NCBI RefSeq assembly: GCF_038446525.1
Contig: NZ_CP151792.1
Location: forward strand, 868,001-932,000
Direction: 5' to 3'
DNA length: 64,000 bases
Source: Methanolobus sp. ZRKC5
Lineage (GTDB): Archaea > Halobacteriota > Methanosarcinia > Methanosarcinales > Methanosarcinaceae
The notes under the pieces were generated by a model, which was given only the letters and a program-made list of their open reading frames with translations, was not told the DNA's origin and searched no databases. Made by a program: the position numbers and the translations under genes. Within the stretch, counting starts at the first letter, position 1, and each line of letters opens with the position of its first letter. Below are positions 22,893-32,489 of this stretch, in pieces.

Positions 22893-23452
22893 TAGATCAC
22901 ATCCAATGGCCTTGATTTGCGAAGGTCCATCTCAATATCAATAAATTCATTATAGTAACAATTAGCGATCTTTTCCATCAGTTCAGCCACATCAGCACTG
23001 CTAATTCCAATATCCTCAAGACTACCATAATAATCGTGCACGACATTTATTCCGAAGTGAATTTTTTGTGAAACGGCTGATGTGCTTGCAATAGATACTG
23101 TAAGTTTTTTGTCATCCACAAAAAGGTCATCACCTTTTCTAACAAGGTCATTGCGGTATTCTGAAAGTACTTCTGCAACTATTGCCGTAAACAATCTCTG
23201 CCTTGCATACACCAGTTTCAGGTCAGTGGAATCAAAATGTTCTATGATGAAGTGGACCATGTCAGTGGAAAATATCATATCGCCCTGCTTCTTGTCCTCG
23301 AGATCGATCATATGTTCGATCTTAACATCACAGCCTCCCCTGAAAGCAATGATGGAGTCAGCCTGGACGTCTGCAAGATTATAGGCCCAGAGTGATGATA
23401 TCTGGCTGCCGTCATAATCTGTCGTTTTATCAAGAATTATACATTTCATTTT
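22892..23452 (-). CDS. DUF366 family protein in the preQ0 operon
   Basis: From the ATG at 23452 (MKCIILDKTTDYDGSQISSLWAYN, with GGTG upstream) the product is 186 residues; the longer frame to 23485 enters queC. KLVYARQRLFTAIVAEVL and the paired ISIAS/KIHFGINV strands are typical of the archaeal DUF366 family, whose function is unknown. It sits between queC and queE and overlaps queE by one base. This position suggests a role in making, using or salvaging preQ0 or a linked deazapurine; that is inference from context. Confidence 0.75.
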   Translation of the reverse strand, partial: KMKCIILDKTTDYDGSQISSLWAYNLADVQADSIIAFRGGCDVKIEHMIDLEDKKQGDMIFSTDMVHFIIEHFDSTDLKLVYARQRLFTAIVAEVLSEYRNDLVRKGDDLFVDDKKLTVSIASTSAVSQKIHFGINVVHDYYGSLEDIGISSADVAELMEKIANCYYNEFIDIEMDLRKSRPLDVI

Positions 23453-23481
23453 ATCGCACCAAAAAGTATCAAATGTCCGGG

Positions 23482-24231
23482 TCATATCCCGAGCCTTACA
23501 AGCAATGGGTCTTGAATACTTGCAGCTTCAAAAGCCCTTCTTCTTCGAGTACAACTCTCACATTCACCACAAGGAATATCCTCGCCATGATAACAACTCC
23601 AGCTAAACTCAAGTGGTGCTCTTAGCTCCACAGCTTTTGCAACGATCTCTTTTTTGTCCAACCCTATAAGAGGTGCAAGTACTTTCACACCATTTGCTGT
23701 TGAGTATGAAAGGGAATCGTCAATTGCAGTGATGAATTCAGCAGAATTATCCGGGAATGTCACAGCTTCTTCCTTGTTGAAACCTACAATCACATACTCA
23801 CAACCCATACTTTCAGCAAAAGCTGCTGCGATGTTTATAAGAATGCCATTTCGGTTTGGAACCCAGACGGCTTTAGCAGACTGAATTGTTATCGAAGGAT
23901 CAGCATTGTCTGATATTTCCTCCATGCTAAGCGAGGGAACTTCCATGTCCGTATTGACAAGGGATGTATTGGTTATCTCTCGCATCCATCGTATGTCAAG
24001 AATACGATATTCAATCCCAAAGTGTTCACAGACCTTCACCGAATTTTGGATCTCACGCTCTACTGAACGTTGCCCGTAGTTGAATATAAGAGCCATCTTA
24101 ACTCCAATCTGTTCCTGAACTGCAGCAATGGCAGTGACAGAATCAAGACCACTGCTTAACAAAGCAATTGCACTGATAGATAATCCTCCGTGTGTCAAAT
24201 AATACTGAAGTAATATTGAAGGAATACTCAA
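23482..24231 (-). CDS. queC: 7-cyano-7-deazaguanine (preQ0) synthase QueC
   Basis: The enzyme has the PP-loop [11 protein letters not shown] for ATP, then [16 protein letters not shown], then [17 protein letters not shown], and the zinc site near the C-terminus ([23 protein letters not shown]). It converts CDG with ammonia and ATP to preQ0. The start is uncertain: the frame begins with TTG at 24231, but the only strong ribosome binding site (GGAGG, plus-strand 24185-24189) lies inside, 8-17 bases ahead of codons ATC and ATT just before AIALLSSG, with no ATG, GTG or TTG in position. A rare start codon there would give the family's normal N-terminus. Confidence 0.9.
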   Translation of the reverse strand: MSIPSILLQYYLTHGGLSISAIALLSSGLDSVTAIAAVQEQIGVKMALIFNYGQRSVEREIQNSVKVCEHFGIEYRILDIRWMREITNTSLVNTDMEVPSLSMEEISDNADPSITIQSAKAVWVPNRNGILINIAAAFAESMGCEYVIVGFNKEEAVTFPDNSAEFITAIDDSLSYSTANGVKVLAPLIGLDKKEIVAKAVELRAPLEFSWSCYHGEDIPCGECESCTRRRRAFEAASIQDPLLVRLGI

Positions 24232-24316
24232 TATAGTTCTGAGTATAAATACTCATCGTTAAATCTTCAAAAGAAATAAATATAAAAATGCCATATATAA
24301 AATAAGAGGAATCATT

Positions 24317-24802
24317 TTGCCAGTGATCAACAATAAAACAACCCTTGAGAAATTACTCCAGAGAATGTATTGGATAGAAGCAGAAATGGAGCAATTAGGT
24401 ACATGGGAAGCACGTATCGAGATGATGGATGACAGCGTAGCTGCACTTGAAATATTGTCCCATGACTCCGACAGGCATGGAGACACCATTAAGAAATGGT
24501 TAATTAAAGGAAATGTAACTATACCGGAAACATGCCCACCGGGACTTCCAAAACATATCTTTGATTTTGAAGGTATGGCAAGTAACGAAATGTTCGAGAG
24601 AATAATGAAATACGAAATACTTGCAAGAAATGCGTACAATGATATTAAAAATACCAATTCAGATGTGATCAAAGAGCTATTTCTTAATGAAGTAGATCAA
24701 ATCGAATTCTTGCAGGATATAGAACAACTAATAAAAGATGAAGAAAAACATGCAAATATCTGCAAGGACAAAATCGGTGGATTTGCAAAAATAATGTATT
24801 AA
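24317..24802 (+). CDS. Ferritin-like four-helix protein, unassigned
   Basis: TTG at 24317 follows GAGGA six bases upstream and gives MPVINNKTTLEKLLQRMYWIEAEMEQLG. The 161-residue product is all-helical. Glu residues in YWIEAEMEQ, Glu in RIMKYEILARNAYNDI, Glu in LNEVDQIEFLQDIEQLI and an EEKH box near the end have the spacing of a rubrerythrin/ferritin-like di-metal bundle, although not every ligand is certain. I infer a metal-binding or oxidative-stress role. A strong terminator follows directly. Confidence 0.5.
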   Translation: MPVINNKTTLEKLLQRMYWIEAEMEQLGTWEARIEMMDDSVAALEILSHDSDRHGDTIKKWLIKGNVTIPETCPPGLPKHIFDFEGMASNEMFERIMKYEILARNAYNDIKNTNSDVIKELFLNEVDQIEFLQDIEQLIKDEEKHANICKDKIGGFAKIMY

Positions 24803-24833
24803 AAACCGCTTTTCAGCGGTTTTCGTATTTTTC
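24802..24833 (+). terminator. Terminator after the ferritin-like gene
   Basis: AAACCGCT and AGCGGTTT form an eight-base-pair stem over a short loop, followed by TCGTATTTTTC. It lies between two convergent genes and could serve both. Confidence 0.7.
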
Positions 24834-24849
24834 AGATTCAATTCTGATT

Positions 24850-25560
24850 TTATTGTTTTCTACCAAAGAAGAATGCCATTCCAATAATTGCTAGCATCGG
24901 AATCGCAACTGTAGGGAACTCAGGAACTGCCTGTGTAACAGGATACTCTTTTTCTTCTTCCTTCTCTTTTTCTTCTTCCTTCTTTTCTTCTTCTACTGGT
25001 TCGGAAGAGCTACAATCTTCGACCTCTACGAGTTGTTCTGTAGAAGCATTGAACCCATCTGAAGCGGAACCAACCAAGCTAACTGTGTAAGAACCATTTA
25101 CTGCATAAGTATGGTCTGGATTCTGCAGAGTTGAGTTAGTACCATCTCCAAAGTCCCATTCCCAGGAAGTTACATTCTCTGACATGTCAGTGAAATTGGC
25201 AGTCAGGCAATTTATTTCTACGGAGAAATCAGCTTTAATGATTAAATCATTATTGTCATCTGACCCAGATGTAACCGTTAATTTAGGAGCTGGTTCAGCA
25301 CTCATTGAACCACCTGAATACATCATGGTAGGAGCTGATACAGGGGCCGCACTGCTAGAATTATTGTAGAGTACTTCTGTTTTTGTTGACGGAGTAGAAG
25401 ATGCTTTCTGAGCCATAGTTACAGAGTCCTCTATTGCAGGACCTGAACTATCAGCATCCGGGGTGTCCTGTGCTGAACCTGCCTGGAAATTAATCATGCC
25501 ACTAACCAGCAGAACTGATGCAAGCATAATAACAACCGACCAAATTAACCGTTTATCCAT
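24850..25560 (-). CDS. Secreted PKD-domain protein with PEF-CTERM sorting tail
   Basis: The 236-residue protein has a signal peptide (MDKRLIWSVVIMLASVLLVSG), a Ser/Thr-rich stretch, and one PKD domain at about 115-165 (SWEWDFGDGTNSTLQNPDHTY, then GSYTVSLVG). After an acidic Glu/Lys linker comes VPEFPTVAIPMLAIIGMAFFFGRK, that is PEF, a hydrophobic helix and basic end: the PEF-CTERM signal processed by an archaeosortase. The protein should therefore be cut at PEF and attached to the cell surface, where PKD domains mediate contacts between proteins or cells. It is alone in its transcription unit. Confidence 0.85.
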   Translation of the reverse strand: MDKRLIWSVVIMLASVLLVSGMINFQAGSAQDTPDADSSGPAIEDSVTMAQKASSTPSTKTEVLYNNSSSAAPVSAPTMMYSGGSMSAEPAPKLTVTSGSDDNNDLIIKADFSVEINCLTANFTDMSENVTSWEWDFGDGTNSTLQNPDHTYAVNGSYTVSLVGSASDGFNASTEQLVEVEDCSSSEPVEEEKKEEEKEKEEEKEYPVTQAVPEFPTVAIPMLAIIGMAFFFGRKQ

Positions 25561-25815
25561 AATTGTACCACCATTCTTTTTTAATCCTTATTCGAAACAT
25601 TGTTACGAAATAATACTACTTAAGTTAGGTAAAGTGAGAGTACTATATAAATATTCGTACATTTTAAAAATATCACCATCATTATGATACACGCAATTTG
25701 CAACGTTTGTGGAAAACACAAACATATCCATCAAATGAATAATCACAGGAAGGGTATTTCAAACTAAAGAGAACATATATTGTTAATAAAGTAATTTTAA
25801 GCGGGGAGTGACAGA

Positions 25816-27933
25816 TTGATTAAAGAAAATAACAATACTTCAGAAAAAAATAACAGGTTGATAGAGGAAAAAAGCCCTTACTTGCTGCAACATGCCCACA
25901 ACCCTGTAGACTGGTTCCCATGGAGAGAAGAAGCTTTTAAAAAAGCAAGAGAAGAGAATAAACCGATATTCCTCTCAATTGGCTACTCTACATGCCATTG
26001 GTGTCATGTTATGGAAAAAGAGTCATTTGAAAACAATGACGTTGCAGAGGTCTTGAATGATTCGTTCGTTTCTATTAAGGTGGATCGTGAAGAAAGACCT
26101 GATATTGATAACATATATATGTCAGTTTGTCAGGCACTCACTGGCAGCGGAGGCTGGCCACTGACAATCCTCATGACTCCGGAAAAAAAGCCATTCTATG
26201 CCGCCACCTACATCCCCAGAGAAAGCCGATATGGAAATCCGGGAATGCTTGAACTAATTCCGGCCATAAAAGACCTGTGGATCAACAAAAAAGAAGAACT
26301 TCTCAATAGCGCTGAAGCCATAACATCTGCGGTATCAGCTTCCGGGAAAAAAGAACAGGAAATTACTATCAATGAAGAGGTAATGAAAAAAGCATTCGAA
26401 CAGCTATCAAATACTTTTGATAATGTCCATGCGGGCTTTGGAAGAGCACCTAAATTTCCAACACCCCATCATCTTACATTCCTCCTGAGATACTGGAAAA
26501 GCTCAGGCAATGCAAATGCACTGGAAATGGTGGAAAGAACATTAACTGAAATGCGTATGGGAGGAATCTTCGATCAGATAGGTTTTGGATTCCACCGATA
26601 TTCAACAGACAGACAATGGCTTGTCCCCCATTTTGAAAAAATGCTCTACGACCAGGCATTGATGGTAATCGCTTTGGCAGAAACATATCAGGCAACAGCA
26701 GATCCACAATACAAGACTACTGCAAAAGAGATATTGACCTACCTTAAAAGAGATATGCTTTCACCGGAAGGAGGATTCTACTCAGCAGAAGATGCAGATA
26801 GTGAAGGAGAAGAAGGCAAGTTTTACATCTGGACGAAAGAACAGGTTGAGGAAATTCTTGGAAAAGAAGATGCCACTCTTTTCACGAGTATTTTCAATAT
26901 TCAAAAAGAAGGCAACTTCGCTGAAGAACACAAAAAAGAACTTACTGGAAACAATATACCCCACATGACAAAGAGCATGCAGGACATTATTTCCAAAAAG
27001 GCAGACCACGTGGAAGATATTATAGAGTCTGTTGAACATTCAAGACAAAAGCTATTCACTGACCGCGAAAAGCGTATCCATCCTTCCAAGGATGATAAAA
27101 TACTTACTGACTGGAACGGACTGATAATTGTTGCACTCTGTAAAGCTGCACAGGCTTTCAATGATACAGAGTATGTAAAAATAGCTGAAGATACAGCCGA
27201 TTTCTTCCTTAAGGAAATGGCAGAAAGTGATGGAAAGATGCAGCACCGCTATCGAGAAGGAGAAGCTGCCATAGATGCTTTCCTTGAAGATTACGCATTT
27301 TTCATATGGGGACTTATAGAACTCTACCAGACAAACTTTGATACCAGTTACCTGGAACATGCACTGAAACTAAACAACTACCTTATAGCGCATTTCAGTG
27401 ACAGTGAAAATGGAGGATTCTTCCATACATCCGACGAAGCAGAAGAACTCATATTCAGAAGTAAGGAAGTATATGACGGTGCCATTCCCTCAGGAAACTC
27501 TGTATGCGCTTTAAACATCCTGAAGCTTTCAAAGATAACAGCAGACCATGAACTTGAAAGTGTGGGCCACAGAACCATACAGGCATTCTCAGAAAGAGTA
27601 AGCACTACTCCAATTGGATATACCCAATTTATGTCTGCTCTGGACTTTGCCATGAAAGATTCTCTGGAGATAGTCATTGTCGGTAATCTTGAAAATACTG
27701 ACACCAAAAATATGATCTTATCCATAAATGAAAGGTTCATACCCGAAAAGGTTCTGCTTTTAAAACCGGAAAAAAACAGGGAAAGAATAACAGATATTGC
27801 AGTCTACACAAAGGACATGGGAATGATAGATGGTAAGACTACATTACATATATGCCAGAATCAAAGCTGCAAACTGCCTTCCAATGATATAAACAAGATA
27901 AAAGAGCAGATAGAAAAACTTTCACACATTTAA
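25816..27933 (+). CDS. YyaL/DUF255 thioredoxin-domain protein (spermatogenesis-associated 20 family)
   Basis: The 705-residue protein starts at TTG 25816 behind GGGGAG. The first 170 residues are a thioredoxin-like domain with [17 protein letters not shown] (Cys60 and Cys63) and [14 protein letters not shown], the DUF255 hallmark. The remaining 500 residues form an alpha/alpha toroid of the six-hairpin glycosidase type ([64 protein letters not shown]). It is a cytoplasmic protein of widespread but unknown function, possibly a redox-linked sugar or protein-modifying enzyme. The ligase gene follows after three bases, so they are co-transcribed. Confidence 0.9.
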   Translation: MIKENNNTSEKNNRLIEEKSPYLLQHAHNPVDWFPWREEAFKKAREENKPIFLSIGYSTCHWCHVMEKESFENNDVAEVLNDSFVSIKVDREERPDIDNIYMSVCQALTGSGGWPLTILMTPEKKPFYAATYIPRESRYGNPGMLELIPAIKDLWINKKEELLNSAEAITSAVSASGKKEQEITINEEVMKKAFEQLSNTFDNVHAGFGRAPKFPTPHHLTFLLRYWKSSGNANALEMVERTLTEMRMGGIFDQIGFGFHRYSTDRQWLVPHFEKMLYDQALMVIALAETYQATADPQYKTTAKEILTYLKRDMLSPEGGFYSAEDADSEGEEGKFYIWTKEQVEEILGKEDATLFTSIFNIQKEGNFAEEHKKELTGNNIPHMTKSMQDIISKKADHVEDIIESVEHSRQKLFTDREKRIHPSKDDKILTDWNGLIIVALCKAAQAFNDTEYVKIAEDTADFFLKEMAESDGKMQHRYREGEAAIDAFLEDYAFFIWGLIELYQTNFDTSYLEHALKLNNYLIAHFSDSENGGFFHTSDEAEELIFRSKEVYDGAIPSGNSVCALNILKLSKITADHELESVGHRTIQAFSERVSTTPIGYTQFMSALDFAMKDSLEIVIVGNLENTDTKNMILSINERFIPEKVLLLKPEKNRERITDIAVYTKDMGMIDGKTTLHICQNQSCKLPSNDINKIKEQIEKLSHI

Positions 27934-27936
27934 ACA

Positions 27937-29307
27937 ATGAGACTGATGAATATGTCAAAAAGGACATTCTACAACCCGGATATTGAAACCATGGACAGAA
28001 GTGAACTTGATGCCCTGGTGGATGAAAGGATCAGGTACACTGTGAAATATGCATCAGAGAATTCATTGTTCTACAAGAAATGGTTCAGGGAACACAGTGT
28101 TAAACCTTCTGATATCAGGTCACATGAAGATCTCCTTGAACTTCCGAACATATCCGGGAAGACCATTCGTGAAAATCAGCCACCCGTAGAAGATGATTTC
28201 GGATTCAGGATGGTGGACTGGAAAGATGTGTTCACAGTACACGAAACCAGTGGCACCAGCGGAACACCCAAATCATTTTTCCTTACATGGGAAGACTGGG
28301 AAAGATATGCAGAAAAATATGCCAGAAGCTTCCGGTCACAGGGATTTGGAACGAACGACCGGGTTATTGTTTGTGCTTCCTATGGAATGAACGTAGGTGC
28401 AAACACAATGACACTTGCAGCCAGAAACATCGGAATGACCATCATCCCTGAAGGTAAATGTACTTTCCCCATCAGAATCATGGAAACATACAAACCAACT
28501 TCCATTGTCGGAAGCATCTTCAAGCTAATACATCTTGCAAAAAGAATGAAAGAGCAGGGAATGGATCCTGCAAGATCCAGCATTGAACGTCTTATTATAG
28601 GCGGAGAAAGCTTTGCAGAAGAATCAAGAAAATACGTTGCCGAAATATGGGATTGTGATGTCTACAACACATACGGAAGTACCGAGGGAACCATGTGCGG
28701 AGAGTGCACGGACATAAGTGGCTTGCATGTTCCTGAAGACCTTGTTCACCTGGATGTATATGACCCGCATATGAATAAATTTGTAAAGGATGGAGAATGC
28801 GGCAGAGTTGTACTTACAACGTTGTTACCTGTTGGAGCGAAGAGCGGAAATGTACTCCTTAACTATGATACTGAAGATACGACCGTAGTACTTAGCCGTG
28901 AAGAATGCGCTTGTGGCAGGACCCATATGAAGATAATGAATCCTGAAAGGGAAGCTGAAACATTCTGGGTTTCAGGCACCCCTTTTAATCGTGTTGATAT
29001 CGAAAAAGGCGTATTCCAGAGAGAGAACATGGAGTATCTGACTGGCGAATATGAGGCTTTCCTTTATGGAGGGGACGATGAAGGAGAAACAACCCTGAGG
29101 GTCAGCATGGAATGCAATGATCTTCAGGACTGCGATGAAGAACTTATCAAGGAAAACTTCCTCAGGTCATTCTTTGCCTATAAGAAAAACCTGGAGAATT
29201 CATATATTGACGGAAGTCTGAACATTCTCTTTAACTACACAAATCCTGGGGAGCTGGATTTCTACCGTGTCAAAGGAAGACCAAAGCGTATCGTAGACAG
29301 ACGTTAG
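27937..29307 (+). CDS. Phenylacetate-CoA ligase-like AMP-forming enzyme (coenzyme F390 synthetase family)
   Basis: The 456-residue protein carries the adenylate-forming motifs HETSGTSGTPKSFFLTWEDW (phosphate-binding loop), YNTYGSTEGT and the C-terminal RVKGRPKRIVD. The N-terminus (FYNPDIETMDRSELDALVDERIRYTVKYA) is that of the PaaK branch, to which methanogen coenzyme F390 synthetases belong. A zinc-like CxExxCxC cluster (RGEECACGRTHMK) is seen as in PaaK. It could adenylylate F420 or activate an aryl acid with CoA. Three in-frame ATGs (27937, 27946, 27952) are possible; 27952 (MSKRTFYN) is a good alternative. It is downstream of the YyaL gene. Confidence 0.8.
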   Translation: MRLMNMSKRTFYNPDIETMDRSELDALVDERIRYTVKYASENSLFYKKWFREHSVKPSDIRSHEDLLELPNISGKTIRENQPPVEDDFGFRMVDWKDVFTVHETSGTSGTPKSFFLTWEDWERYAEKYARSFRSQGFGTNDRVIVCASYGMNVGANTMTLAARNIGMTIIPEGKCTFPIRIMETYKPTSIVGSIFKLIHLAKRMKEQGMDPARSSIERLIIGGESFAEESRKYVAEIWDCDVYNTYGSTEGTMCGECTDISGLHVPEDLVHLDVYDPHMNKFVKDGECGRVVLTTLLPVGAKSGNVLLNYDTEDTTVVLSREECACGRTHMKIMNPEREAETFWVSGTPFNRVDIEKGVFQRENMEYLTGEYEAFLYGGDDEGETTLRVSMECNDLQDCDEELIKENFLRSFFAYKKNLENSYIDGSLNILFNYTNPGELDFYRVKGRPKRIVDRR

Positions 29308-29735
29308 TCAAAAAACGATATGCCTTCCCAAAGTGACAGGTAGAGACTGATACCACCGATGAAAACAAGCACCCATATTGCGAGGGTTATTTTCATGAGA
29401 TTGAACGGATTAACGATGGATCTTATCCTGCCATCAACTGCAAGTTTGATGTATACCGAGAAAACAATAACAAGCAAGCCAGCGAGATGATGAAGGTACA
29501 TCTGAGTCTTCAGGAAAGAGCCTACTCCTATCCCGGTAAGTGTCGACATCGAAGGGAACATGAACGCAATTATAGAGAGCAATTGCAACAATACTGCAAC
29601 ACTTACAAGTTTGCAGTGCTTTCCAGAAGGATCTTTTGATACCTGGGACAGGGCAATGACCAGAACAAGAACAGACAGAAATTGTAACAATAGATTGATA
29701 AAAGCATTATTGAATTCAGAAAACATATCCTTCAC
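29304..29735 (-). CDS. Four-helix membrane protein of unknown function
   Basis: The 143-residue protein has four transmembrane helices: about 12-30 (LLLQFLSVLVLVIALS), 42-62 (LVSVAVLLQLLSIIAFMF), 78-100 (MYLHHLAGLLVIVFSVYIK) and 112-135. Helix 3 begins with a His-His pair, which might bind a haem or metal, but no partner pair is clear. I do not recognise the family. Its 3' end overlaps the convergent ligase gene by four bases, so the stop codons share sequence. Confidence 0.6.
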   Translation of the reverse strand: MKDMFSEFNNAFINLLLQFLSVLVLVIALSQVSKDPSGKHCKLVSVAVLLQLLSIIAFMFPSMSTLTGIGVGSFLKTQMYLHHLAGLLVIVFSVYIKLAVDGRIRSIVNPFNLMKITLAIWVLVFIGGISLYLSLWEGISFFD

Positions 29736-29796
29736 ACCCCTATTAATAACAACAATACGCTTAGTATGGAATATATAAAAATATTCGTATTAGGTT

Positions 29797-30495
29797 TTAG
29801 AAATTACCCTTGTAGACCTTAAGGCCATTTTCTGATACTGCCAAAATCCAGGGTTCCATACTATGAGAAGCAGAACGCATTTTTCGTACTCTCAGATACC
29901 TGTTTGCAACATTACCTTTAAGGTGTAGTCCCAACTCAATTATACCATCTGCAAGGTAACCTTCCATACCAGTTGATGGATCAAATATACCGGATAGCTT
30001 CTCTTCTTCAAGGATGAGAAATGTTGTGAGTTCCTCGCGTCTCAGGGTTTCAAGCAGTCTATACATCTTTTTTCTTAGGTCCTGAGGTTCCACATTCAAA
30101 AGAGAGTATAACGCACCAAGGGAATCTATAGCTACACATGTGCATTTATCTCCAATTTCCTTTTTGAACTGAAGTATATTCTCTTCCAGAATAGTCAAAA
30201 GATCATCTGAAAAATCATCATAAACGACCCTGTAGTCACTAAAATCTGAAATATGTAGCTTTTTAGATAGGGAAATTCCCATACTATCCATATTCTGAAG
30301 ATGATTCTCTTTGCTTTGCTCAAATGTTATATATAAGCCATATTCATCCTGCTGTTCCAGATAATTAGAAAGAACCTGAAAAGTAAAACCTGACTTTAAA
30401 GTACCTGCCGCACCGGTTACAAGCACAACACTGTTTTTGGGTATATCAGTCTCAAAAACCTCATTCAAACCATCTATAGTGTCCACAAATCGCAT
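29797..30495 (-). CDS. Single-domain KaiC/RecA-like ATPase with altered Walker A
   Basis: From the ATG at 30495 (MRFVDTIDGLNEVFETDIPKNSVVLVTG, behind GAGGGG) the product has 232 residues. It is one KaiC domain: Walker A region GAAGTLKSGFTFQ, EYGLYITFEQS, Walker B CTCVAIDSLGALYSLL and a tail with ANRYLRVRKMRSASHSMEPW. In the Walker A the glycine before Lys is replaced by Leu (GxxGTGKS to GAAGTLKS), so nucleotide binding may be altered. Archaeal KaiC-like proteins act in signalling, often near histidine-kinase or DUF835 genes, as here. Confidence 0.8.
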   Translation of the reverse strand: MRFVDTIDGLNEVFETDIPKNSVVLVTGAAGTLKSGFTFQVLSNYLEQQDEYGLYITFEQSKENHLQNMDSMGISLSKKLHISDFSDYRVVYDDFSDDLLTILEENILQFKKEIGDKCTCVAIDSLGALYSLLNVEPQDLRKKMYRLLETLRREELTTFLILEEEKLSGIFDPSTGMEGYLADGIIELGLHLKGNVANRYLRVRKMRSASHSMEPWILAVSENGLKVYKGNF

Positions 30496-30607
30496 AATAC
30501 CCCTCTTTCCTCCATACATTCAAAGAAGAAGTAATAATAATAGAGTTAAAATAATATAAATGTTTAATGGAGAAAACTATAAAATTATCGAAATATGGTT
30601 CAATTCT

Positions 30608-32254
30608 TCATAAGCCGATAGAATCCCCGGATGCAGACCTCATCCATCTTTTAAGCAAGTGGAACTCTTTCTTTTCCAGTACATTTGGATCGAGCTGTAA
30701 AACCATTCTAGAACTGGAAGCCATAATAGCATCGTTGGTCTGCTCTATCAGTTTTACCACAGATAGAAAGTCATTATCAAGTATCAAGTACTCCAGACCA
30801 TCCATTAGAACGACACCATCATCTATCTTACTCACAAAATCAGCTATTGTAGGATATATCTTGAAAAGTTCAGTTGAATCGATAGATTGTTGACCATTCA
30901 TCTTGTTTTTTGTCAGCCAGACAATTGGTGTCTTTGCGATACCATACGTGTTGCGAATCTTATCCGGGTTATGTCTTGTAATACAAAGACCTGGTTTTCC
31001 ACTCCTGACAAGATCAGAGAACAACTGGTAACTTTTTACAGGATCCTCACAGTCTGAAAGATACATATAACCGCTTTCCATCTCGACTTCATTACTCTTC
31101 GTGTTCCCTTCAACATCTTCAGTAAGAGGAGTGATGAATATGCCCCTTAGCCGGGAACGGTCCTGCAATGTAACAATGAGTCCTTGGTTTCCATCATCAT
31201 CTGTAAGAAGAGAAGTTGAAACATTCATTCTGACTTTTTCACCATGTTTTGTGAAAAATATCATCTCAAAATGTTTTTTGTCAGCAAAATCCAGCAGATC
31301 AACATTTTCTGCAAAATCCCTTATAGGTCTCGCAATTAGCTCACTGACTGCATAACCAAGAAGGTCTGCAGCATTTTTATTTGCAGTAATGATATCTTTT
31401 TTGTAATCAAGAGATAATATTGCAATTGGTGATGCTTTTAAAAGATTATCCAAATATTCATTTGCTCTTCTTATTTTAGATTCGGCTTCAAGTCTTTCTG
31501 TAATATCCTCACCTGAAATAAGCAAGCCATTCACATTACACCCTGGGCCATTTATCGCAATATTGTTCCAGCTCATTATCCTTTTTTGTTTTTTGCTGTT
31601 GAGAAATGGTACTTCAAAATCTCCGTTTGCGGTGCTTTCACCAGATACTAACTTTTTAAATACGTCTCTGACATTTTCTCTGAAAATATCAGGCACGTAG
31701 CTATCAAACCAGTCATTTCCAGTAATTTCATCTTCAGTGTATCCAAGTATCTCACAGCCTTTTCTGTTGATTAAACGGACAATACCGTTTTCGTCAAGAA
31801 CGAGAAGCATAACTCCTGCAAGATCGAGATAATTCTGTGCCTGATCCCTTTCAGCTACAAGCTCATCATGAAGTTTCTTTATTCTAAGAAGAGAGCCTAC
31901 CCTTGTCTTAATCTCGATCCTGTCAAGTGGCTTTGTTAAAAAGTCATCTGCACCGGCATTGATACCTTTTATGCGATCTTCCAGACTTGAGAGGGCTGTG
32001 ACCATTATAATAGGAATAAAGCGGGTTTTTTCAGAATCTTTCAATGTTTGACATACTTCATAGCCAGTGATATCAGGCATCATCAAGTCAAGAAGAATAA
32101 GGTCCGGACTATGTGACTCCACTTTTCCCAGTGCTTCAATTCCACCAGATGCGGAAATTATATCATATTCATGCATGAGATAAGCTTCAAGCAACTTGAC
32201 GTTCAGTGATTCGTCATCGACTATCAGCACTTTTCCCTTTTTTTGTCCATTCAT
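30608..32254 (-). CDS. Response regulator: REC-PAS-PAS-DUF835
   Basis: The start ATG at 32254 lies after GAGTGA; GTG 32263 is an alternative. Residues 8-125 are a receiver (VLIVDDES, LILLDLMMPD with the phospho-acceptor Asp, IIMVTA, FLTKPLD). Two PAS domains follow (LVLDENGIVRLINRKGCEILGY; AILSLDYKKDIITANKNAADLLGY). The last 150 residues (SGYMYLSDCEDPVKSYQLFSDLV...VLMDGLEYLILDNDF) are DUF835, a RecA-like degenerate domain common in archaeal signalling. No kinase domain is present, so it must be phosphorylated by another protein and signal through PAS/DUF835, probably together with the adjacent KaiC-like protein. Confidence 0.88.
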   Translation of the reverse strand: MNGQKKGKVLIVDDESLNVKLLEAYLMHEYDIISASGGIEALGKVESHSPDLILLDLMMPDITGYEVCQTLKDSEKTRFIPIIMVTALSSLEDRIKGINAGADDFLTKPLDRIEIKTRVGSLLRIKKLHDELVAERDQAQNYLDLAGVMLLVLDENGIVRLINRKGCEILGYTEDEITGNDWFDSYVPDIFRENVRDVFKKLVSGESTANGDFEVPFLNSKKQKRIMSWNNIAINGPGCNVNGLLISGEDITERLEAESKIRRANEYLDNLLKASPIAILSLDYKKDIITANKNAADLLGYAVSELIARPIRDFAENVDLLDFADKKHFEMIFFTKHGEKVRMNVSTSLLTDDDGNQGLIVTLQDRSRLRGIFITPLTEDVEGNTKSNEVEMESGYMYLSDCEDPVKSYQLFSDLVRSGKPGLCITRHNPDKIRNTYGIAKTPIVWLTKNKMNGQQSIDSTELFKIYPTIADFVSKIDDGVVLMDGLEYLILDNDFLSVVKLIEQTNDAIMASSSRMVLQLDPNVLEKKEFHLLKRWMRSASGDSIGL

Positions 32255-32489
32255 CCCTGTCACTCGTAAGAAGTTCTGTTAACATCTGTTGTCCAGACAA
32301 ACATACATCAATATCCACAGACAGTATATTTTTAAGCTATATAAATAGAACCCGAATATAATAAACAAGAATAAACACTGATCATCAGGAACTATACCCA
32401 CTCACTCATATCCACATACTAAAGTTAAAATCTCCTGTATCCCGACACATATAATTCTTCTGAAATACAGAATAAAAGATTGAAACCTG

